A stretch of DNA of 64,000 bases, from the NCBI RefSeq assembly GCF_946227985.1, contig NZ_CAMKGL010000004.1, positions 124,001-188,000 of the forward strand. The letters run 5' to 3'. This document shows positions 1 to 9,724 of this stretch, piece after piece. Source of the DNA: Serratia quinivorans (GTDB taxonomy: Bacteria; Pseudomonadota; Gammaproteobacteria; Enterobacterales; Enterobacteriaceae). The number at the start of each line of letters is the position of its first letter. The stretch's first letter is position 1. Position numbers and translations under genes: made by a program. The notes beneath the pieces are model-generated. The model was not told the origin of the DNA. It ran no database searches and saw only the letters and a program-made list of their open reading frames with translations.

Positions 1-573
1 TACGCCTTCAATCCCCTGACCGTCGATATTGGTCACGCCGATGATATGCGAGGTCACCTGGCCGGATGGATAGTAGCGGCGAGACTCCTGACGCAGGTAA
101 ATCCCCGGCAGTTTCAGCTTATGGATGTAGTCGCCAATCGCCGGGTTCACCTGACGCGCCAGGTAGACAAAGCGCCCTTTCGGGTTGGCGTTAATGCGGG
201 TAGAAAGCTGATCCAGCGGGATATTCAGCGCATCAGACAGCGCCTTCCAGCGGCTGTCCAGCGTTATGCCGCCGCGCTCATTCAGCTCTTTCGGGTCGGC
301 CCAAATGGCGTTCACCGGCACGCTCACCGCCAGCGGCCGTCCTGAGCGATCGCTGATCATGCCGCGCGAAGTGGGCACTTCCTGCACGCGCAGTGAACGC
401 ATGTCGCCCTCTTTCACCAGGCGGTCCGGATTAATCACCTGCAGATAAGCCACACGCAGCATCAACCCAACCAACGCCAGCAAAATACAGCCGCACAGCA
501 ACGCAAAACGCCAGCTTACAAAGCTGGCCTGATCTTCCTGGCGTTTCAACTTACCGGGCCGTGCTGCTTTCAT
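1..573 (-). CDS. ftsI: Peptidoglycan transpeptidase FtsI (PBP3), N-terminal part; continues beyond the left edge
   Basis: FtsI (PBP3) cross-links septal peptidoglycan within the divisome. The 191 visible residues closely follow E. coli FtsI as I remember it: a short basic cytoplasmic tail, one membrane anchor at about residues 23-39, then the start of the class B PBP pedestal with the motif RGMISDRSGRPLAVS. The catalytic transpeptidase domain lies off the window. The ATG at 571-573 matches the family start (MKAA...). It is the last visible gene of the mraZ-rsmH-ftsL-ftsI run, 42 bp after ftsL, so it is presumably cotranscribed from the mraZ promoter. The gene is cut only by the window edge, and no frame damage is seen. 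Confidence 0.95.
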   Translation of the reverse strand, partial: MKAARPGKLKRQEDQASFVSWRFALLCGCILLALVGLMLRVAYLQVINPDRLVKEGDMRSLRVQEVPTSRGMISDRSGRPLAVSVPVNAIWADPKELNERGGITLDSRWKALSDALNIPLDQLSTRINANPKGRFVYLARQVNPAIGDYIHKLKLPGIYLRQESRRYYPSGQVTSHIIGVTNIDGQGIEGV

Positions 574-615
574 GCGTTCCCTTTCTACTCCGTGTAGTGA
601 TTTCAGTTAAACCAT

Positions 616-936
616 TCATTGTTTAACGATGATATTTTCCTGCGATGGATCAACATGTTGCATCTGCAGTTTTTCAGTAGCGATGCGCTCTACCCGACTG
701 TGATCCCCAAGAGCATTCTCTTCCAGAATCAGGTTGCGCCACTCAATGTCCAGAGCATCTCGCTCTAAAACCAGTTGCTCGCGCTCGGCGGTCAGCAAAC
801 GGGTGCGGTGCGCGGTAGTCACCACAAAAACCGCCGACACCAGCGAGGCAATAAGCAAAATCAACGGGATCTTGGCGTTACGCAGCAGATCGCCGCCAAT
901 CACCCCGACCAGGCCATGACGCTCATTACCAATCAC
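616..936 (-). CDS. ftsL: Cell division protein FtsL
   Basis: FtsL is a bitopic inner-membrane divisome protein that pairs with FtsB and FtsQ and helps activate FtsWI. The 106-residue product has a membrane segment at about residues 23-42 followed by a heptad-rich periplasmic coiled coil (from [19 protein letters not shown] onward) that is almost identical to E. coli. The start is a GTG whose bases overlap the rsmH stop (GTGA, 4-nt overlap), with GAGAGG 8 nt upstream. An in-frame TAG shortly upstream excludes a longer E. coli-like N-terminus (121 aa there), so the cytoplasmic tail is about 15 residues shorter than in E. coli. Confidence 0.93.
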   Translation of the reverse strand: MIGNERHGLVGVIGGDLLRNAKIPLILLIASLVSAVFVVTTAHRTRLLTAEREQLVLERDALDIEWRNLILEENALGDHSRVERIATEKLQMQHVDPSQENIIVKQ

Positions 937-1874
937 GCGGGCATCCTCTCGGCAATACGCAGCACCGAGCTACGTGCGCGTGGGTTTTCCGCCACTTCGG
1001 CATCACCAGGCATCATCTTGCCCAGCGCTTTCAGCGTGCGTCCGCCCATACTGCGCAATTGCGCTTCGGTCAGCGGAATACCGGCCGGCACCTGAGCGCC
1101 GCGGCTGTGGTGGCGCATAAAGCGTTTAACGATACGGTCTTCCAGCGAGTGGAAGCTGATCACCGACAGGCGTCCCTGCGGAGCCAGCACCTCCAGCGCG
1201 CCGTCCAGCGCACGTTCGATCTCTTCCAACTCACTGTTGATGTAGATGCGGATCGCCTGGAAACTGCGGGTCGCCGGGTGTTTGTGTTTGTCCCGGAACG
1301 GGCTGGCGTTGGCGATCAAATCGGCCAGCTGTTTGGTGCGCGTCATCGGGTCGACCAGGTTTCTTTCCACGATGGCGCGAGCGATACGCTTGGCGAAACG
1401 CTCTTCGCCAAAGGTTTTCAGCACCCAGGCAATGTCGTCGGCTTCCGCTTTCATTAGCCACTCGGAGGCTGACTGACCGCTTGAGGAGTCCATACGCATG
1501 TCCAGCGGCCCGTCACGCATGAAGGAGAAACCGCGCTCTGCGTCATCCAGCTGCGGCGACGAAACACCCAGATCGAGTAAAATGCCGTCAATCTTCCCCA
1601 CCAGTTCGCGTTCCCGCACATAGTGTGACAAATCAGAAAATGGGCCGTGTACGATGCTAAAACGAGGATCTTCAATAGACTTGGCGGCTGCAATCGCCTG
1701 TGGGTCGCGGTCAATTGCCAGCAAACGCCCTTCCGGCCCCAATTGGGACAGAATCAGACGCGAATGGCCACCGCGGCCAAAAGTACCGTCGATATATATG
1801 CCGTTACTGCGAATATTAAGGCCGTTAACTGCCTCATCCAACAGTACGGTGGTGTGTTTATAATTTTCCAACAT
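933..1874 (-). CDS. rsmH: 16S rRNA (cytosine1402-N4)-methyltransferase RsmH
   Basis: RsmH (MraW) N4-methylates C1402 in the decoding centre of 16S rRNA using SAM. The 313-aa length is normal for the family. The SAM-binding signature [10 protein letters not shown] is at residues 29-38, and the family motifs [21 protein letters not shown] (about residues 98-118, here broken over a short gap) and [11 protein letters not shown] are present. It starts 2 nt after the mraZ stop and overlaps ftsL by 4 nt, so translation is coupled in the dcw operon. Confidence 0.96.
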   Translation of the reverse strand: MLENYKHTTVLLDEAVNGLNIRSNGIYIDGTFGRGGHSRLILSQLGPEGRLLAIDRDPQAIAAAKSIEDPRFSIVHGPFSDLSHYVRERELVGKIDGILLDLGVSSPQLDDAERGFSFMRDGPLDMRMDSSSGQSASEWLMKAEADDIAWVLKTFGEERFAKRIARAIVERNLVDPMTRTKQLADLIANASPFRDKHKHPATRSFQAIRIYINSELEEIERALDGALEVLAPQGRLSVISFHSLEDRIVKRFMRHHSRGAQVPAGIPLTEAQLRSMGGRTLKALGKMMPGDAEVAENPRARSSVLRIAERMPA

Positions 1875-1876
1875 GC

Positions 1877-2335
1877 TTATAGCGACAAGTCCTGTAGCTG
1901 CTCAGACAACGGTTCCTGAGTCGACTGTTCTGCGTCAATATCATCCTTGACTTGTTGATACCAGGTCTGTTCATCCCACAGCTCAAACTTGTTGAACTGC
2001 CCGACCAGCATCACTTCTTTGGTAAGCCCGGCATGTTGGCGTAGCGTTGTCGCTAACAGCAACCGACCGGCGCTATCCATCTGACACTCACTGGCATGTC
2101 CCAACAGCAAACGCTGAACGCGGCGCTCGGCGGGATTCATACTCGACAGACGGGATAACTTTTGCTCAATAATTTCCCATTCGGGCAGTGGGTAAAGCAG
2201 TAGGCAGGGCTGATGGAGATCAATGGTACAAACCATTTGACCCAGCGATTGCTCGTTCAGCAATTCCCGGTAACGGGTGGGTACGGCAAGCCGCCCTTTG
2301 CTGTCGAGATTAACCATCGTTGCTCCACGGAACAT
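1877..2335 (-). CDS. mraZ: Transcriptional regulator MraZ
   Basis: MraZ is the AbrB/SpoVT-fold DNA-binding protein that represses its own dcw operon. The 152-aa product has the two family DxxxR repeats, at residues 11-15 (DSKGR) and 87-91 (DSAGR). It is the first gene of the mraZ-rsmH-ftsL-ftsI run. The promoter and a three-box MraZ operator are visible just upstream on the same strand. Confidence 0.96.
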   Translation of the reverse strand: MFRGATMVNLDSKGRLAVPTRYRELLNEQSLGQMVCTIDLHQPCLLLYPLPEWEIIEQKLSRLSSMNPAERRVQRLLLGHASECQMDSAGRLLLATTLRQHAGLTKEVMLVGQFNKFELWDEQTWYQQVKDDIDAEQSTQEPLSEQLQDLSL

Positions 2336-2363
2336 GCCTGAGCTACCCCTCCACGACCGTTTT

Positions 2364-2388
2364 CACCACTTTACCCCACAAATTCCCA
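2364..2388 (-). promoter_or_regulatory. MraZ operator: three TGGGN-type boxes at 10-bp period
   Basis: Reading the minus strand, TGGGA (2384-2388), TGGGG (2374-2378) and TGGTG (2364-2368) are each separated by exactly 5 bp. This is the published architecture of E. coli MraZ targets. They lie just downstream of the predicted mraZ -10 box, between promoter and gene, which suits autorepression. Confidence 0.8.
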
Positions 2389-2396
2389 CATAATGG

Positions 2397-2426
2397 AGTT
2401 TACGGAGGGTATGAAAACCTTGTCAA
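2397..2426 (-). promoter_or_regulatory. Sigma-70 promoter of the mraZ (dcw) operon
   Basis: On the minus strand a perfect -35 TTGACA (2421-2426) and a -10-like TAAACT (2397-2402) are separated by 18 bp. Transcription would begin near 2390, immediately before or within the first MraZ box and about 55 nt upstream of the mraZ ATG. Confidence 0.7.
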
Positions 2427-3206
2427 GCCAGAGCGCCAGCGCTTTGGCAATATTTCTTCGGTCATTTTGGGAGCTGGCTCGCGAAAGGAACGCTATTTAT
2501 TAGATGATTAAAAATTAACATCATGATAAACGGGGAGAAATTTCTAAGCGGAAAGAGCGTGATTAAAAACCTGACAAATTGGCGATTAATTAACTCAATA
2601 CTTCCTTCTGCAATCGATGTCTCATTTTTTAGCTCGGCAATCACATCCCTGTATCCCGGCGCGAGCCGCACCGGACAAGGCTCGGCGCAAACTCGCCCTA
2701 AAGCCGAAATAGGGCTTAAGCCATTGACTTAATAACACTCAACGGTTATTAGGTTCCAGGCCGGCCGCTATTTTACTTCAATTAAAGCCTCGGTGATAAG
2801 TTCGCTGAAAAAATAAATGGCTCGGATATTACGAGCAGAGCTAATTTCTATTTAAATCAATTTAGTAAGATTATTCTCAAAATACCTGTTTACAATTATG
2901 GTTTCATTTCCTTACATCATTTATTCCCACAATTTTTACTGAGGAAAAGCGCCCCTTCGCAACAAACAATGCAACTCATTGTTTTTAATTGAATAGTTTG
3001 AATTCATCCACTTTTAATCCCTTCGCGCCATATTCCACACCCTGAGCTCAGCACAAAAACCACGCAACGCCTTTAAATAAAAATATTCAGCTACTTATCC
3101 AAATAAAGGCAGAGGTGTAAACTGAAAGAATAATAAAAAACCAGTTTTAACCACTTTAAAATAAAGATTTAACAGAATATTAACCAATAACCATGGAGAT
3201 TGCATC
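2427..3206. other. AT-rich intergenic region between mraZ promoter and alaE
   Basis: About 780 bp without a credible protein gene. It contains two small hairpins (2691-2713 region; 2730-2736 with 2745-2751) and a -35/-10-like pair on the plus strand, TTGACT at 2724-2729 and TATTAG at 2747-2752 with 17 bp between them. A terminator-like hairpin lies at 2964-2986 (stem AAACAATG/CATTGTTT followed by more T). Together the last two could delimit a roughly 230-nt RNA. The final 100 bp are very AT-rich and presumably hold the alaE promoter, with GGAG 9 nt before its ATG. Confidence 0.5.
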
Positions 3207-3647
3207 ATGCTTTCGCCTGTTCCTCACTGGCGCAGCGCCGCTGCCGATACCTTTGCACTGGTGGTGTACTGTTTCATCGCCGGTATGGCGATAGAAATCC
3301 TGGTGTCCGGCATGAGCTTTCAACAATCACTCTCATCCCGTTTGCTGTCGATCCCGGTAAATATCCTGATCGCCTGGCCCTATGGGCGCTATCGCGATCT
3401 GTTTATCCGTGTCGCCAGGCGCTTTCACCGCCAACCCTTTTTACTGCGTAACCTGGCCGATCTGTTGGCCTATGTCAGTTTCCAATCACCGGTCTATGCC
3501 GCCATCTTATGGAGCGTCGGCGCCGATGGGCAACAAATCATGACGGCGGTGACCAGCAACGCAGTCGTATCGATGGCAATGGGCGTGGTGTATGGCTATT
3601 TTCTCGAATACTGCAGAAGGTTGTTCAGGGTGGCGGGCTACGTATGA
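3207..3647 (+). CDS. alaE: L-alanine exporter AlaE
   Basis: AlaE is a small inner-membrane exporter of L-alanine, induced by alanine through Lrp in E. coli. The 146-aa product aligns along its whole length with E. coli AlaE (YgaW) as I recall it, including ADTFAxVVYC near the N-terminus, [23 protein letters not shown] in the middle and MGxVYGYFLxYCRRLF at the end. Four membrane segments are apparent. In E. coli alaE is elsewhere in the chromosome; here it stands alone between mraZ and cra, convergent with cra. Confidence 0.9.
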   Translation: MLSPVPHWRSAAADTFALVVYCFIAGMAIEILVSGMSFQQSLSSRLLSIPVNILIAWPYGRYRDLFIRVARRFHRQPFLLRNLADLLAYVSFQSPVYAAILWSVGADGQQIMTAVTSNAVVSMAMGVVYGYFLEYCRRLFRVAGYV

Positions 3648-3649
3648 AG

Positions 3650-3685
3650 CAGGAGCGCAACGGAGCGCTCCTGTTTGGGTTTATT
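3650..3685 (+). terminator. Rho-independent terminator of alaE
   Basis: A 9-bp perfect stem, CAGGAGCGC (3650-3658) and GCGCTCCTG (3665-3673) with a 6-nt loop, is followed by TTTGGGTTTATTT. It starts 2 nt after the alaE stop. The T-rich tail lies only on the plus strand and runs into the end of cra. Confidence 0.8.
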
Positions 3686-4685
3686 TCCGGCTAAGGCTGC
3701 CGCGGCGGAACAAATTACGGCGAATACGCGTCAGACCCGGCTTGGGTTTGCGCGGCTCATCCAGGCTGGCCAGTACCAGTTCAAGTACACGCTCGGCCAC
3801 GTCACGGTGGCGCTGAGCAACCGCCAGAACCGGACACTCGAGGAAGTCCAGCAGTTCGTGATCGCCGAAGGTGGCGATGGCCAGATCGGTCGGTAAACGG
3901 CCACGTTGCTTCAGCGTCACATCCATCACCCCTTGCAGTAAAGAGAATGAGGTGGTGAACAGCGCCTGGGGCATCGGATGGGTTTTCAGCCATTCGGCAA
4001 ACAACACGCCGGCCGCCTCACGCTCATAGCTGTTGGCATACAGATAATCGACGTGCCGTTCGTCATCCTGCCATGCTTCACGGAAACCCTGCTCACGCAG
4101 GAAGCTGACGGAAAGCTCCGGCAATGCTCCCAGATACAGTACCGACTCCGCCGGGAAGGTGCGAAGTTCTTGCGCCAGTGCGAAGGAGTCCTCTTGGTCG
4201 GCCCCTACCACACTGATGAAATGCTCGCGATCCAATGCTCGATCCAGTGCGATAATTGGCAGCGGATCATTGGCCCAGCGCTGATAGAACGGATGCTCCG
4301 GCGGCAAGGCGGTGGAAACGATCAGCGCGTCAACCTGACGTTGCAGCAGATGCTCAATACAGCGCATTTCGTTATCCGGCTGATCTTCCGAACAGGCAAT
4401 CAACAGCTGGTAACCGCGTTGACGGGCCTGTCGCTCCAGATAATTGGCGATGCGGGTATAGCTGGTGTTTTCCAGATCCGGTATCACCAGACCGATAGAA
4501 CGAGTACGCCCGGCGCGCAACCCTGCCGCGACGGCATTCGGGTGATAGTTGTGCTCCCTGACCACGGCCATCACTTTTTCGACGGTTTTATCGCTGACAC
4601 GATACTGCTTCGCCTTGCCGTTGATGACATAACTGGCCGTGGTGCGCGAAACGCCTGCGAGACGCGCGATTTCATCCAGTTTCAC
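3681..4685 (-). CDS. cra: Catabolite repressor/activator Cra (FruR)
   Basis: Cra is a LacI-family regulator of glycolytic and gluconeogenic flux, relieved by fructose 1-phosphate or fructose 1,6-bisphosphate. The 334-aa product has the LacI helix-turn-helix in residues 1-58 ([21 protein letters not shown]) and a periplasmic-binding-protein-like effector domain after about residue 60. The start is GTG (4683-4685), as in E. coli, with AAGGGG 6 nt upstream. It follows ilvIH on the same strand, as in E. coli, but the ilvH terminator separates them. Confidence 0.96.
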   Translation of the reverse strand: MKLDEIARLAGVSRTTASYVINGKAKQYRVSDKTVEKVMAVVREHNYHPNAVAAGLRAGRTRSIGLVIPDLENTSYTRIANYLERQARQRGYQLLIACSEDQPDNEMRCIEHLLQRQVDALIVSTALPPEHPFYQRWANDPLPIIALDRALDREHFISVVGADQEDSFALAQELRTFPAESVLYLGALPELSVSFLREQGFREAWQDDERHVDYLYANSYEREAAGVLFAEWLKTHPMPQALFTTSFSLLQGVMDVTLKQRGRLPTDLAIATFGDHELLDFLECPVLAVAQRHRDVAERVLELVLASLDEPRKPKPGLTRIRRNLFRRGSLSRK

Positions 4686-4844
4686 GTTAACCCCTTAATG
4701 ACGCTGAAAATAGAAGTGAAAGCCATGCTCGGATTAACCATCGCATCCTGTGCGGTTATTCAATCCAGCCTCTGCGATCTAACAGCAGAAAACACTGCCT
4801 AGCAACCGCTTTTGCCGAAAGGTGCCAGCAAACTGGCAAAAAAC

Positions 4845-4880
4845 ACCGAAAAACAAAGGGCGCAGCCTGGCCGCGCCCTC
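4845..4880 (-). terminator. Terminator of ilvIH
   Basis: On the minus strand GGGCGC (4873-4878) and GCGCCC (4858-4863) form a stem, followed by TTTGTTTTT. It lies just beyond the ilvH stop. Confidence 0.75.
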
Positions 4881-4901
4881 AGATTATGCCAATATCACGC
4901 C

Positions 4902-5393
4902 TCAGCGCATGATTTTATCGCCGCGCGACACGCCGACCACACCGGAACGTGCCACTTCGACAATTTCGGCCACCTCACGCACCGCACTCAGGAACGCATC
5001 GAGCTTGTCGCTGGTGCCTGCCAGCTGAACGGTGTACAGCGTGGACGTGACGTCAACAATCTGACCGCGGAAAATGTCGGCGCAACGTTTCACCTCTTCC
5101 CGGCCATAACCGCTGGCCTGCAGCTTCACCAGCATGATTTCACGTTCAACATGAGCCCCCTGCACCAGTTCGCTAACGCGCAGCACGTCCACTAGCTTAT
5201 GCAGCTGTTTTTCGATCTGCTCCAGTACCTTTTCATCGCCGACGGTTTGAATCGTCATACGTGACAAAGTGGGATCGTCGGTCGGTGCTACCGTCAGGCT
5301 TTCAATGTTGTAACCGCGCTGAGAGAACAAACCCACCACCCGCGATAACGCACCGGATTCATTTTCCAGCAATACAGATAAAATACGGCGCAT
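4902..5393 (-). CDS. ilvH: Acetolactate synthase III small (regulatory) subunit
   Basis: IlvH binds valine through an N-terminal ACT domain (about residues 4-78) and regulates the catalytic subunit IlvI. The 163-aa product starting [19 protein letters not shown] is colinear with E. coli IlvH. I chose the ATG at 5391-5393 because it matches the family N-terminus; a start 10 codons upstream would lie inside the end of ilvI. It follows ilvI with a 2-nt gap. Confidence 0.96.
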   Translation of the reverse strand: MRRILSVLLENESGALSRVVGLFSQRGYNIESLTVAPTDDPTLSRMTIQTVGDEKVLEQIEKQLHKLVDVLRVSELVQGAHVEREIMLVKLQASGYGREEVKRCADIFRGQIVDVTSTLYTVQLAGTSDKLDAFLSAVREVAEIVEVARSGVVGVSRGDKIMR

Positions 5394-5395
5394 GA

Positions 5396-7114
5396 TCAGG
5401 TCCTCTCCGTTTTGCTTAACCACATTTCGTCCATGCTTCCACCACGAATCTGCATTGGGTAAACATGTTCGGTCTCATCGACGGTCACGTCGACAAATAC
5501 CAGGCGCTCTTTCTCGGCCAGCGCCTGAGCCAGTTTGCTTTCCAGTTCATCCGGCGTGCGAATGGCGATGCCAACGTGGCCGTAAGCCTCGGCCAGTTTG
5601 ACGAAGTCCGGTAGGGAATCCATATAAGACTGGGAGTGACGGCCGGAATAAATCATGTCCTGCCACTGCTTCACCATGCCCAGATAGCGGTTGTTAAGAT
5701 TCACCACGATCACCGGCAGGTTGTATTGCAGCGCGGTAGACAGTTCCTGAATGTTCATCTGGATGCTGCCGTCGCCGGTGACACACACCACGGTTTCATC
5801 AGGTAGCGCCAGCTTCACGCCCAGCGCCGCCGGCAGACCAAAGCCCATGGTGCCCAATCCGCCGGAGTTGATCCAACGGCGTGGTTTGTCGAACGGATAG
5901 TAGAGCGCAGCGAACATCTGGTGCTGGCCGACATCAGAGGTGACATAAGCGTCCCCCTTGGTCAGTCGATGCAGGGTTTCGATCACTGCCTGCGGCTTAA
6001 TGGTGCCGCTGTTTTTGTCGTAACCCAGGCAATCACGCGCACGCCACTGTTCGATAGACTGCCACCAGTCACGCAACGCGTCGTGATCCTGCGCTTTATC
6101 TTCCTGCGCCAGCAGCTCCAGCATTTGGGTCAACACCTGTTTGGCGTCACCGACAATGGGAATATCGGCGTCTACCGTCTTGGAAATTGAGGTAGGGTCA
6201 ATGTCGATATGCAGCACGGTAGCGTTCGGGCAGTATTTGGCCAGGTTGTTGGTGGTGCGATCGTCAAAACGCACGCCGACGGCAAAGATCACGTCAGAAT
6301 TATGCATGGTTTTGTTGGCTTCATAAGTCCCATGCATGCCGAGCATACCAACGCTCTGACGATGCGTGCCGGGGAAGGCCCCCAACCCCATCAGGGTACA
6401 GGTGACAGGCAGATTCAGCTTCTCCGCCAGTTCCAGCAGTTCTGCATCACAGGCCGAGTTGATCGCTCCGCCCCCGACGTACATGACGGGCTTTTTTGCC
6501 GTCAGAATGGTGTGCAGTGCCCGTTTGATCTGCCCGCGGTGCCCTTGCACCGTAGGGTTATAGGAACGCATGCTCACTTCCTGCGGATAGGCGTAAGGCA
6601 TTCTCACCGCCGGGCCCACGATGTCTTTCGGCAAATCGATCACCACCGGCCCGGGGCGGCCGGTTGAGGCCAGGTAAAAAGCCTTTTTCAGTATGCCGGG
6701 GATATCTTCGGTACGTTTGACCAGGAAGCTGTGTTTCACCACCGGGCGCGAAATCCCGACCATGTCGCACTCCTGGAAGGCATCATAGCCAATCAGCGAG
6801 CTGGGAACCTGACCGGAAAGCACCACCATCGGAATCGAGTCCATATAGGCGGTTGCAATGCCGGTGATCGCATTGGTCGCTCCAGGACCAGAGGTCACCA
6901 ACACCACCCCCACCTCACCGGTCGCACGCGCATAGCCATCGGCCATATGCACCGCACCTTGCTCATGGCGCACCAATATGTGGTCGATCCCTCCGACCGT
7001 ATGCAGGGCGTCGTAGATATCAAGTACCGCCCCGCCCGGATAACCGAATACATGCTTAACGCCTTGATCGATCAACGATCGGACGACCATCTCGGCTCCT
7101 GACAACATCTCCAT
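5396..7114 (-). CDS. ilvI: Acetolactate synthase III large (catalytic) subunit
   Basis: IlvI is the ThDP- and FAD-dependent acetohydroxyacid synthase that condenses pyruvate with pyruvate or 2-ketobutyrate, the first common step to valine, leucine and isoleucine. The 572-aa product shows the catalytic glutamate in VRHEQ (Glu51), the ThDP motif beginning GDGSIQMN and the [14 protein letters not shown] entry. AGG-rich sequence (GGAGG) precedes the ATG. This is one of two AHAS isozymes in the window; ilvBN lies about 18 kb away. Confidence 0.97.
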   Translation of the reverse strand: MEMLSGAEMVVRSLIDQGVKHVFGYPGGAVLDIYDALHTVGGIDHILVRHEQGAVHMADGYARATGEVGVVLVTSGPGATNAITGIATAYMDSIPMVVLSGQVPSSLIGYDAFQECDMVGISRPVVKHSFLVKRTEDIPGILKKAFYLASTGRPGPVVIDLPKDIVGPAVRMPYAYPQEVSMRSYNPTVQGHRGQIKRALHTILTAKKPVMYVGGGAINSACDAELLELAEKLNLPVTCTLMGLGAFPGTHRQSVGMLGMHGTYEANKTMHNSDVIFAVGVRFDDRTTNNLAKYCPNATVLHIDIDPTSISKTVDADIPIVGDAKQVLTQMLELLAQEDKAQDHDALRDWWQSIEQWRARDCLGYDKNSGTIKPQAVIETLHRLTKGDAYVTSDVGQHQMFAALYYPFDKPRRWINSGGLGTMGFGLPAALGVKLALPDETVVCVTGDGSIQMNIQELSTALQYNLPVIVVNLNNRYLGMVKQWQDMIYSGRHSQSYMDSLPDFVKLAEAYGHVGIAIRTPDELESKLAQALAEKERLVFVDVTVDETEHVYPMQIRGGSMDEMWLSKTERT

Positions 7115-7431
7115 GGGTTTGCCTCCAGGCTAACTTATTCTTATCTGGCACCGGAACGTGGCACCTGTTGTGGGGCAATACCCCAAAATTTTTATGGTTT
7201 GACTATAACCCATTAACATAACGTCAGAAGATAGGGCAGGCAAACGGCAAAATGGCACAACGATAGAAAGGTTACTAGCAACGGGCTGGGGATCGGGGAT
7301 TTACAAAAACAATGCACTAGCTGCCGGCAAATCGGGCTAGGCATTGTTTCAGTCAGGTAGAGAATTACAGAACTATATCAGGCAAGAATGGTGTTGTTTT
7401 TTGAACCGGGTAATCTGCCCCGGCAACAGGA
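7115..7431. other. ilvI upstream region
   Basis: 317 bp between the ilvI start and the end of the acyl-CoA ligase gene, both on the minus strand. A TATAGT hexamer about 100 nt upstream of the ilvI ATG (reverse complement near 7203-7208) could be a -10 box. In E. coli this interval carries Lrp sites; I cannot assign individual sites here. No gene is seen. Confidence 0.4.
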
Positions 7432-9240
7432 TTAAGTCTTATCCTGGTACATCGACTCAATCTCACTTTGATAGCGCTGCAAAATCACCTTACGACGCAG
7501 TTTTAGCGTTGGCGTCAGCTCACCCAACTCCATCGAAAAGGCCGCCGGCAGCAGGGTAAACTTCTTCACCTGTTCGAACCGCGCCAACTCTTTTTGCATC
7601 TCGCGCAAACGGCTTTCGAACATTTCAAGAATATGGCTATGGCGCAGCAATTCGAGCCGATCCTGATATTTCAGGTTGATGGACTTGGCATATTCTTCCA
7701 GCGACTCAAAACTGGGCACAATCAAGGCGGAGACAAATTTACGGGCATCCGCGATGATAGCCACCTGTTCGATAAAGCGATCTTGCGCCAGCGTGCCTTC
7801 AAGCATCTGCGGGGCAATGTACTTGCCGCCGGAGGTTTTCATCAGATCCTTAAGACGCTCGGTGATAAACAGATTTCCCCCTTCATCTATGGCACCGGCG
7901 TCGCCGGTCTTCAACCAGCCATCTGCAGTAAAGGAGGCGGCGGTTTCCAGCGGCTTATTGAAATAACCGCGCATCACCACCGGACCACGCACCTGAATTT
8001 CATTTTCCTCGCCAATACGCACCTCTACCCCCGGCAGCGGCTTACCAATCGAGCCAAAGCGGAAATTGCCCTCTTCCCAGCAGGAAACGGTGGCGCAGGT
8101 TTCGGTCATGCCATAGCCATATTTGATGTTAATACCCATCGCCTGGAAAAACAGAATGACGTTGTCGTCCAGTTTGGCACCGGCGGCCGGCAAGAAGCGT
8201 ACCCGGCCACCGAGGATCCCGCGTAATTTACTCAGTACCAGCTTGTCGGCCCAGCGGTGGGAAAGATCAAACAGCTTGCCCAGTGGTTTGCCGGCACGTT
8301 CCTGTAAAAACTTGCGTTCACCACAGACAATCGCCCAATGGAACAGAGCACGACGCAACCAGGGGGCTCGCGCAACTTTCTCGTGCACCGCACTGAAGAT
8401 TTTTTCGTAGAAACGCGGTACCGCGCACATCAGCGTCGGGCGTACCGCCGTCATGGCTTCACGCACCCAGTCGGTATTCGGCAAAAACACGTTTTGCGCG
8501 CCGGAATGCATAATGAAGAAGCTCCAGGCACGTTCAAACACATGCGACATCGGCAGGAAACTGAGAGAGACATCCTCTTCATTTACCGTCAGCCGCTCAT
8601 CGTGCAGATAAAGCTGTGCCGCAAGGTTACGGTAATCCAACATCACCCCTTTGGGTTCGCCAGTGGTACCGGAGGTATAGATCAGCGTGAACAAATCCCG
8701 TAAATCACAATCGGCAATGCGTTGCTGTAACTGCGATTCAAACGCCGCCAGATCGGCTTCGCGCTCAAAAGTACTCAGGTGCTGAGCAATCTCACAACCG
8801 CGCAGATCAGCGCCGTCATCAAATACAATAATGTGGATCAGTTGCGGACAGACACCGCGCAACGCGATGGCGGCATCCAGTTGAGCCTGCTCACCAACGA
8901 ACAGAATGCGGATATCGGCATCATTAATAATAAAAGCCGCCTGGGCCGGCGTGTTGGTGGCATACAGCGGTACGCTGACCCCACGTAACCGCAGCACGGC
9001 CAAATCCGCCAGCGACCAGGCCATGCAGTTATTGGCAAAGATCGCGATACGTTCCTGCACGTCGGTACCCAAAGCCAGCAACGCACTGGCGATGCGGTTG
9101 ATATGCGTATCGACCTGTCGCCAGGTCAGTTGGCTCTCGCCGCTGGGAGACCATTGGCGAAAAGCTGTGCAATCGGCACGCTGGGAAATTTGGTGCTGTA
9201 TACGGTGAGTTAAATGGTATTGCAGCAGATTATTGATCAT
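7432..9240 (-). CDS. Long-chain fatty-acid--CoA ligase (AMP-forming, FAA1/COG1022 type)
   Basis: Predicted to adenylate a fatty acid and transfer it to CoA. The 602-aa product has the AMP-binding P-loop-like motif LIYTSGTTGEPKGVM, the adenylation motif YGMTETCATVSCWE, the GDAG-ITERLKDLMKTSGGKYIAP hinge and lysine region, and a C-terminal domain typical of the eukaryote-like long-chain ligases rather than of FadD. It sits alone between leuO and ilvI, where E. coli has no gene. The precise chain-length preference cannot be read. A 22-bp tandem repeat lies about 370 bp upstream. Confidence 0.85.
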   Translation of the reverse strand: MINNLLQYHLTHRIQHQISQRADCTAFRQWSPSGESQLTWRQVDTHINRIASALLALGTDVQERIAIFANNCMAWSLADLAVLRLRGVSVPLYATNTPAQAAFIINDADIRILFVGEQAQLDAAIALRGVCPQLIHIIVFDDGADLRGCEIAQHLSTFEREADLAAFESQLQQRIADCDLRDLFTLIYTSGTTGEPKGVMLDYRNLAAQLYLHDERLTVNEEDVSLSFLPMSHVFERAWSFFIMHSGAQNVFLPNTDWVREAMTAVRPTLMCAVPRFYEKIFSAVHEKVARAPWLRRALFHWAIVCGERKFLQERAGKPLGKLFDLSHRWADKLVLSKLRGILGGRVRFLPAAGAKLDDNVILFFQAMGINIKYGYGMTETCATVSCWEEGNFRFGSIGKPLPGVEVRIGEENEIQVRGPVVMRGYFNKPLETAASFTADGWLKTGDAGAIDEGGNLFITERLKDLMKTSGGKYIAPQMLEGTLAQDRFIEQVAIIADARKFVSALIVPSFESLEEYAKSINLKYQDRLELLRHSHILEMFESRLREMQKELARFEQVKKFTLLPAAFSMELGELTPTLKLRRKVILQRYQSEIESMYQDKT

Positions 9241-9611
9241 AGCGCCCTGAGCCTGAAATGAATCAAACAGTTAGCGTTGAGCAGGACATCTGGCTCTGCA
9301 TCTCAGCTTACACGTGTTTACTTTTTTTCGCGCAGTCTACCTACTCTACGGCGACGGGAAAAGAGATTTCAGCGTAGAAGTGTGAGCTAAAACTCAGGTT
9401 AATTTCACCGTATCCTCCAGTTGGACAAAAGGGCGATGAAAAGGTTTTATTTCGCTCACAAAATGGGTGTTCGACAGACAGCGAAAGAAATAGATAAAAA
9501 AACCAGATTTAATAAAAATATCAGCAGATAATTTTATAGTGATATTTTTTAATGAAACTATCGAAATCTTTCGGAAGCGCTTAATTTAACACAGGTAAGC
9601 CAAGATATATC

Positions 9612-9655
9612 TTAGATAAATCCAAGATAATTCTTAGATAAATCCAAGATAATTC
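9612..9655. repeat. Tandem 22-bp repeat (2 copies) in the leuO/acyl-CoA ligase gap
   Basis: Two perfect copies of a 22-bp unit (9612-9633 and 9634-9655; unit begins TTAGATAAATCC) abut each other, with a degenerate partial copy before them. Each unit joined to its 5' neighbour includes the imperfect palindrome CTTAGATAAATCCAAG. The remaining part of the 9241-9724 gap is AT-rich and shows no gene. The repeats could be operator sites for the acyl-CoA ligase gene or simple slippage products. Confidence 0.6.
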
Positions 9656-9670
9656 TTAACCAACGTACGG

Positions 9671-9719
9671 AAAAATTATTCCCCCAATGGATAACCACCA
9701 CTTCGGGGGTAATAACAGG
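9671..9719 (-). terminator. Probable terminator of leuO
   Basis: On the minus strand CCCCC (9715-9719) pairs with GGGGG (9681-9685), with extra pairing inside the loop, and is followed by AATAATTTTTCC. It begins 5 nt after the leuO stop. Confidence 0.6.
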
Positions 9720-9724
9720 CTGAT

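Noticed and set aside
2462-2671. Small open frames in the mraZ-alaE gap on both strands
   Set aside because: No recognisable product, AT-rich composition unlike genes and no ribosome-binding site.
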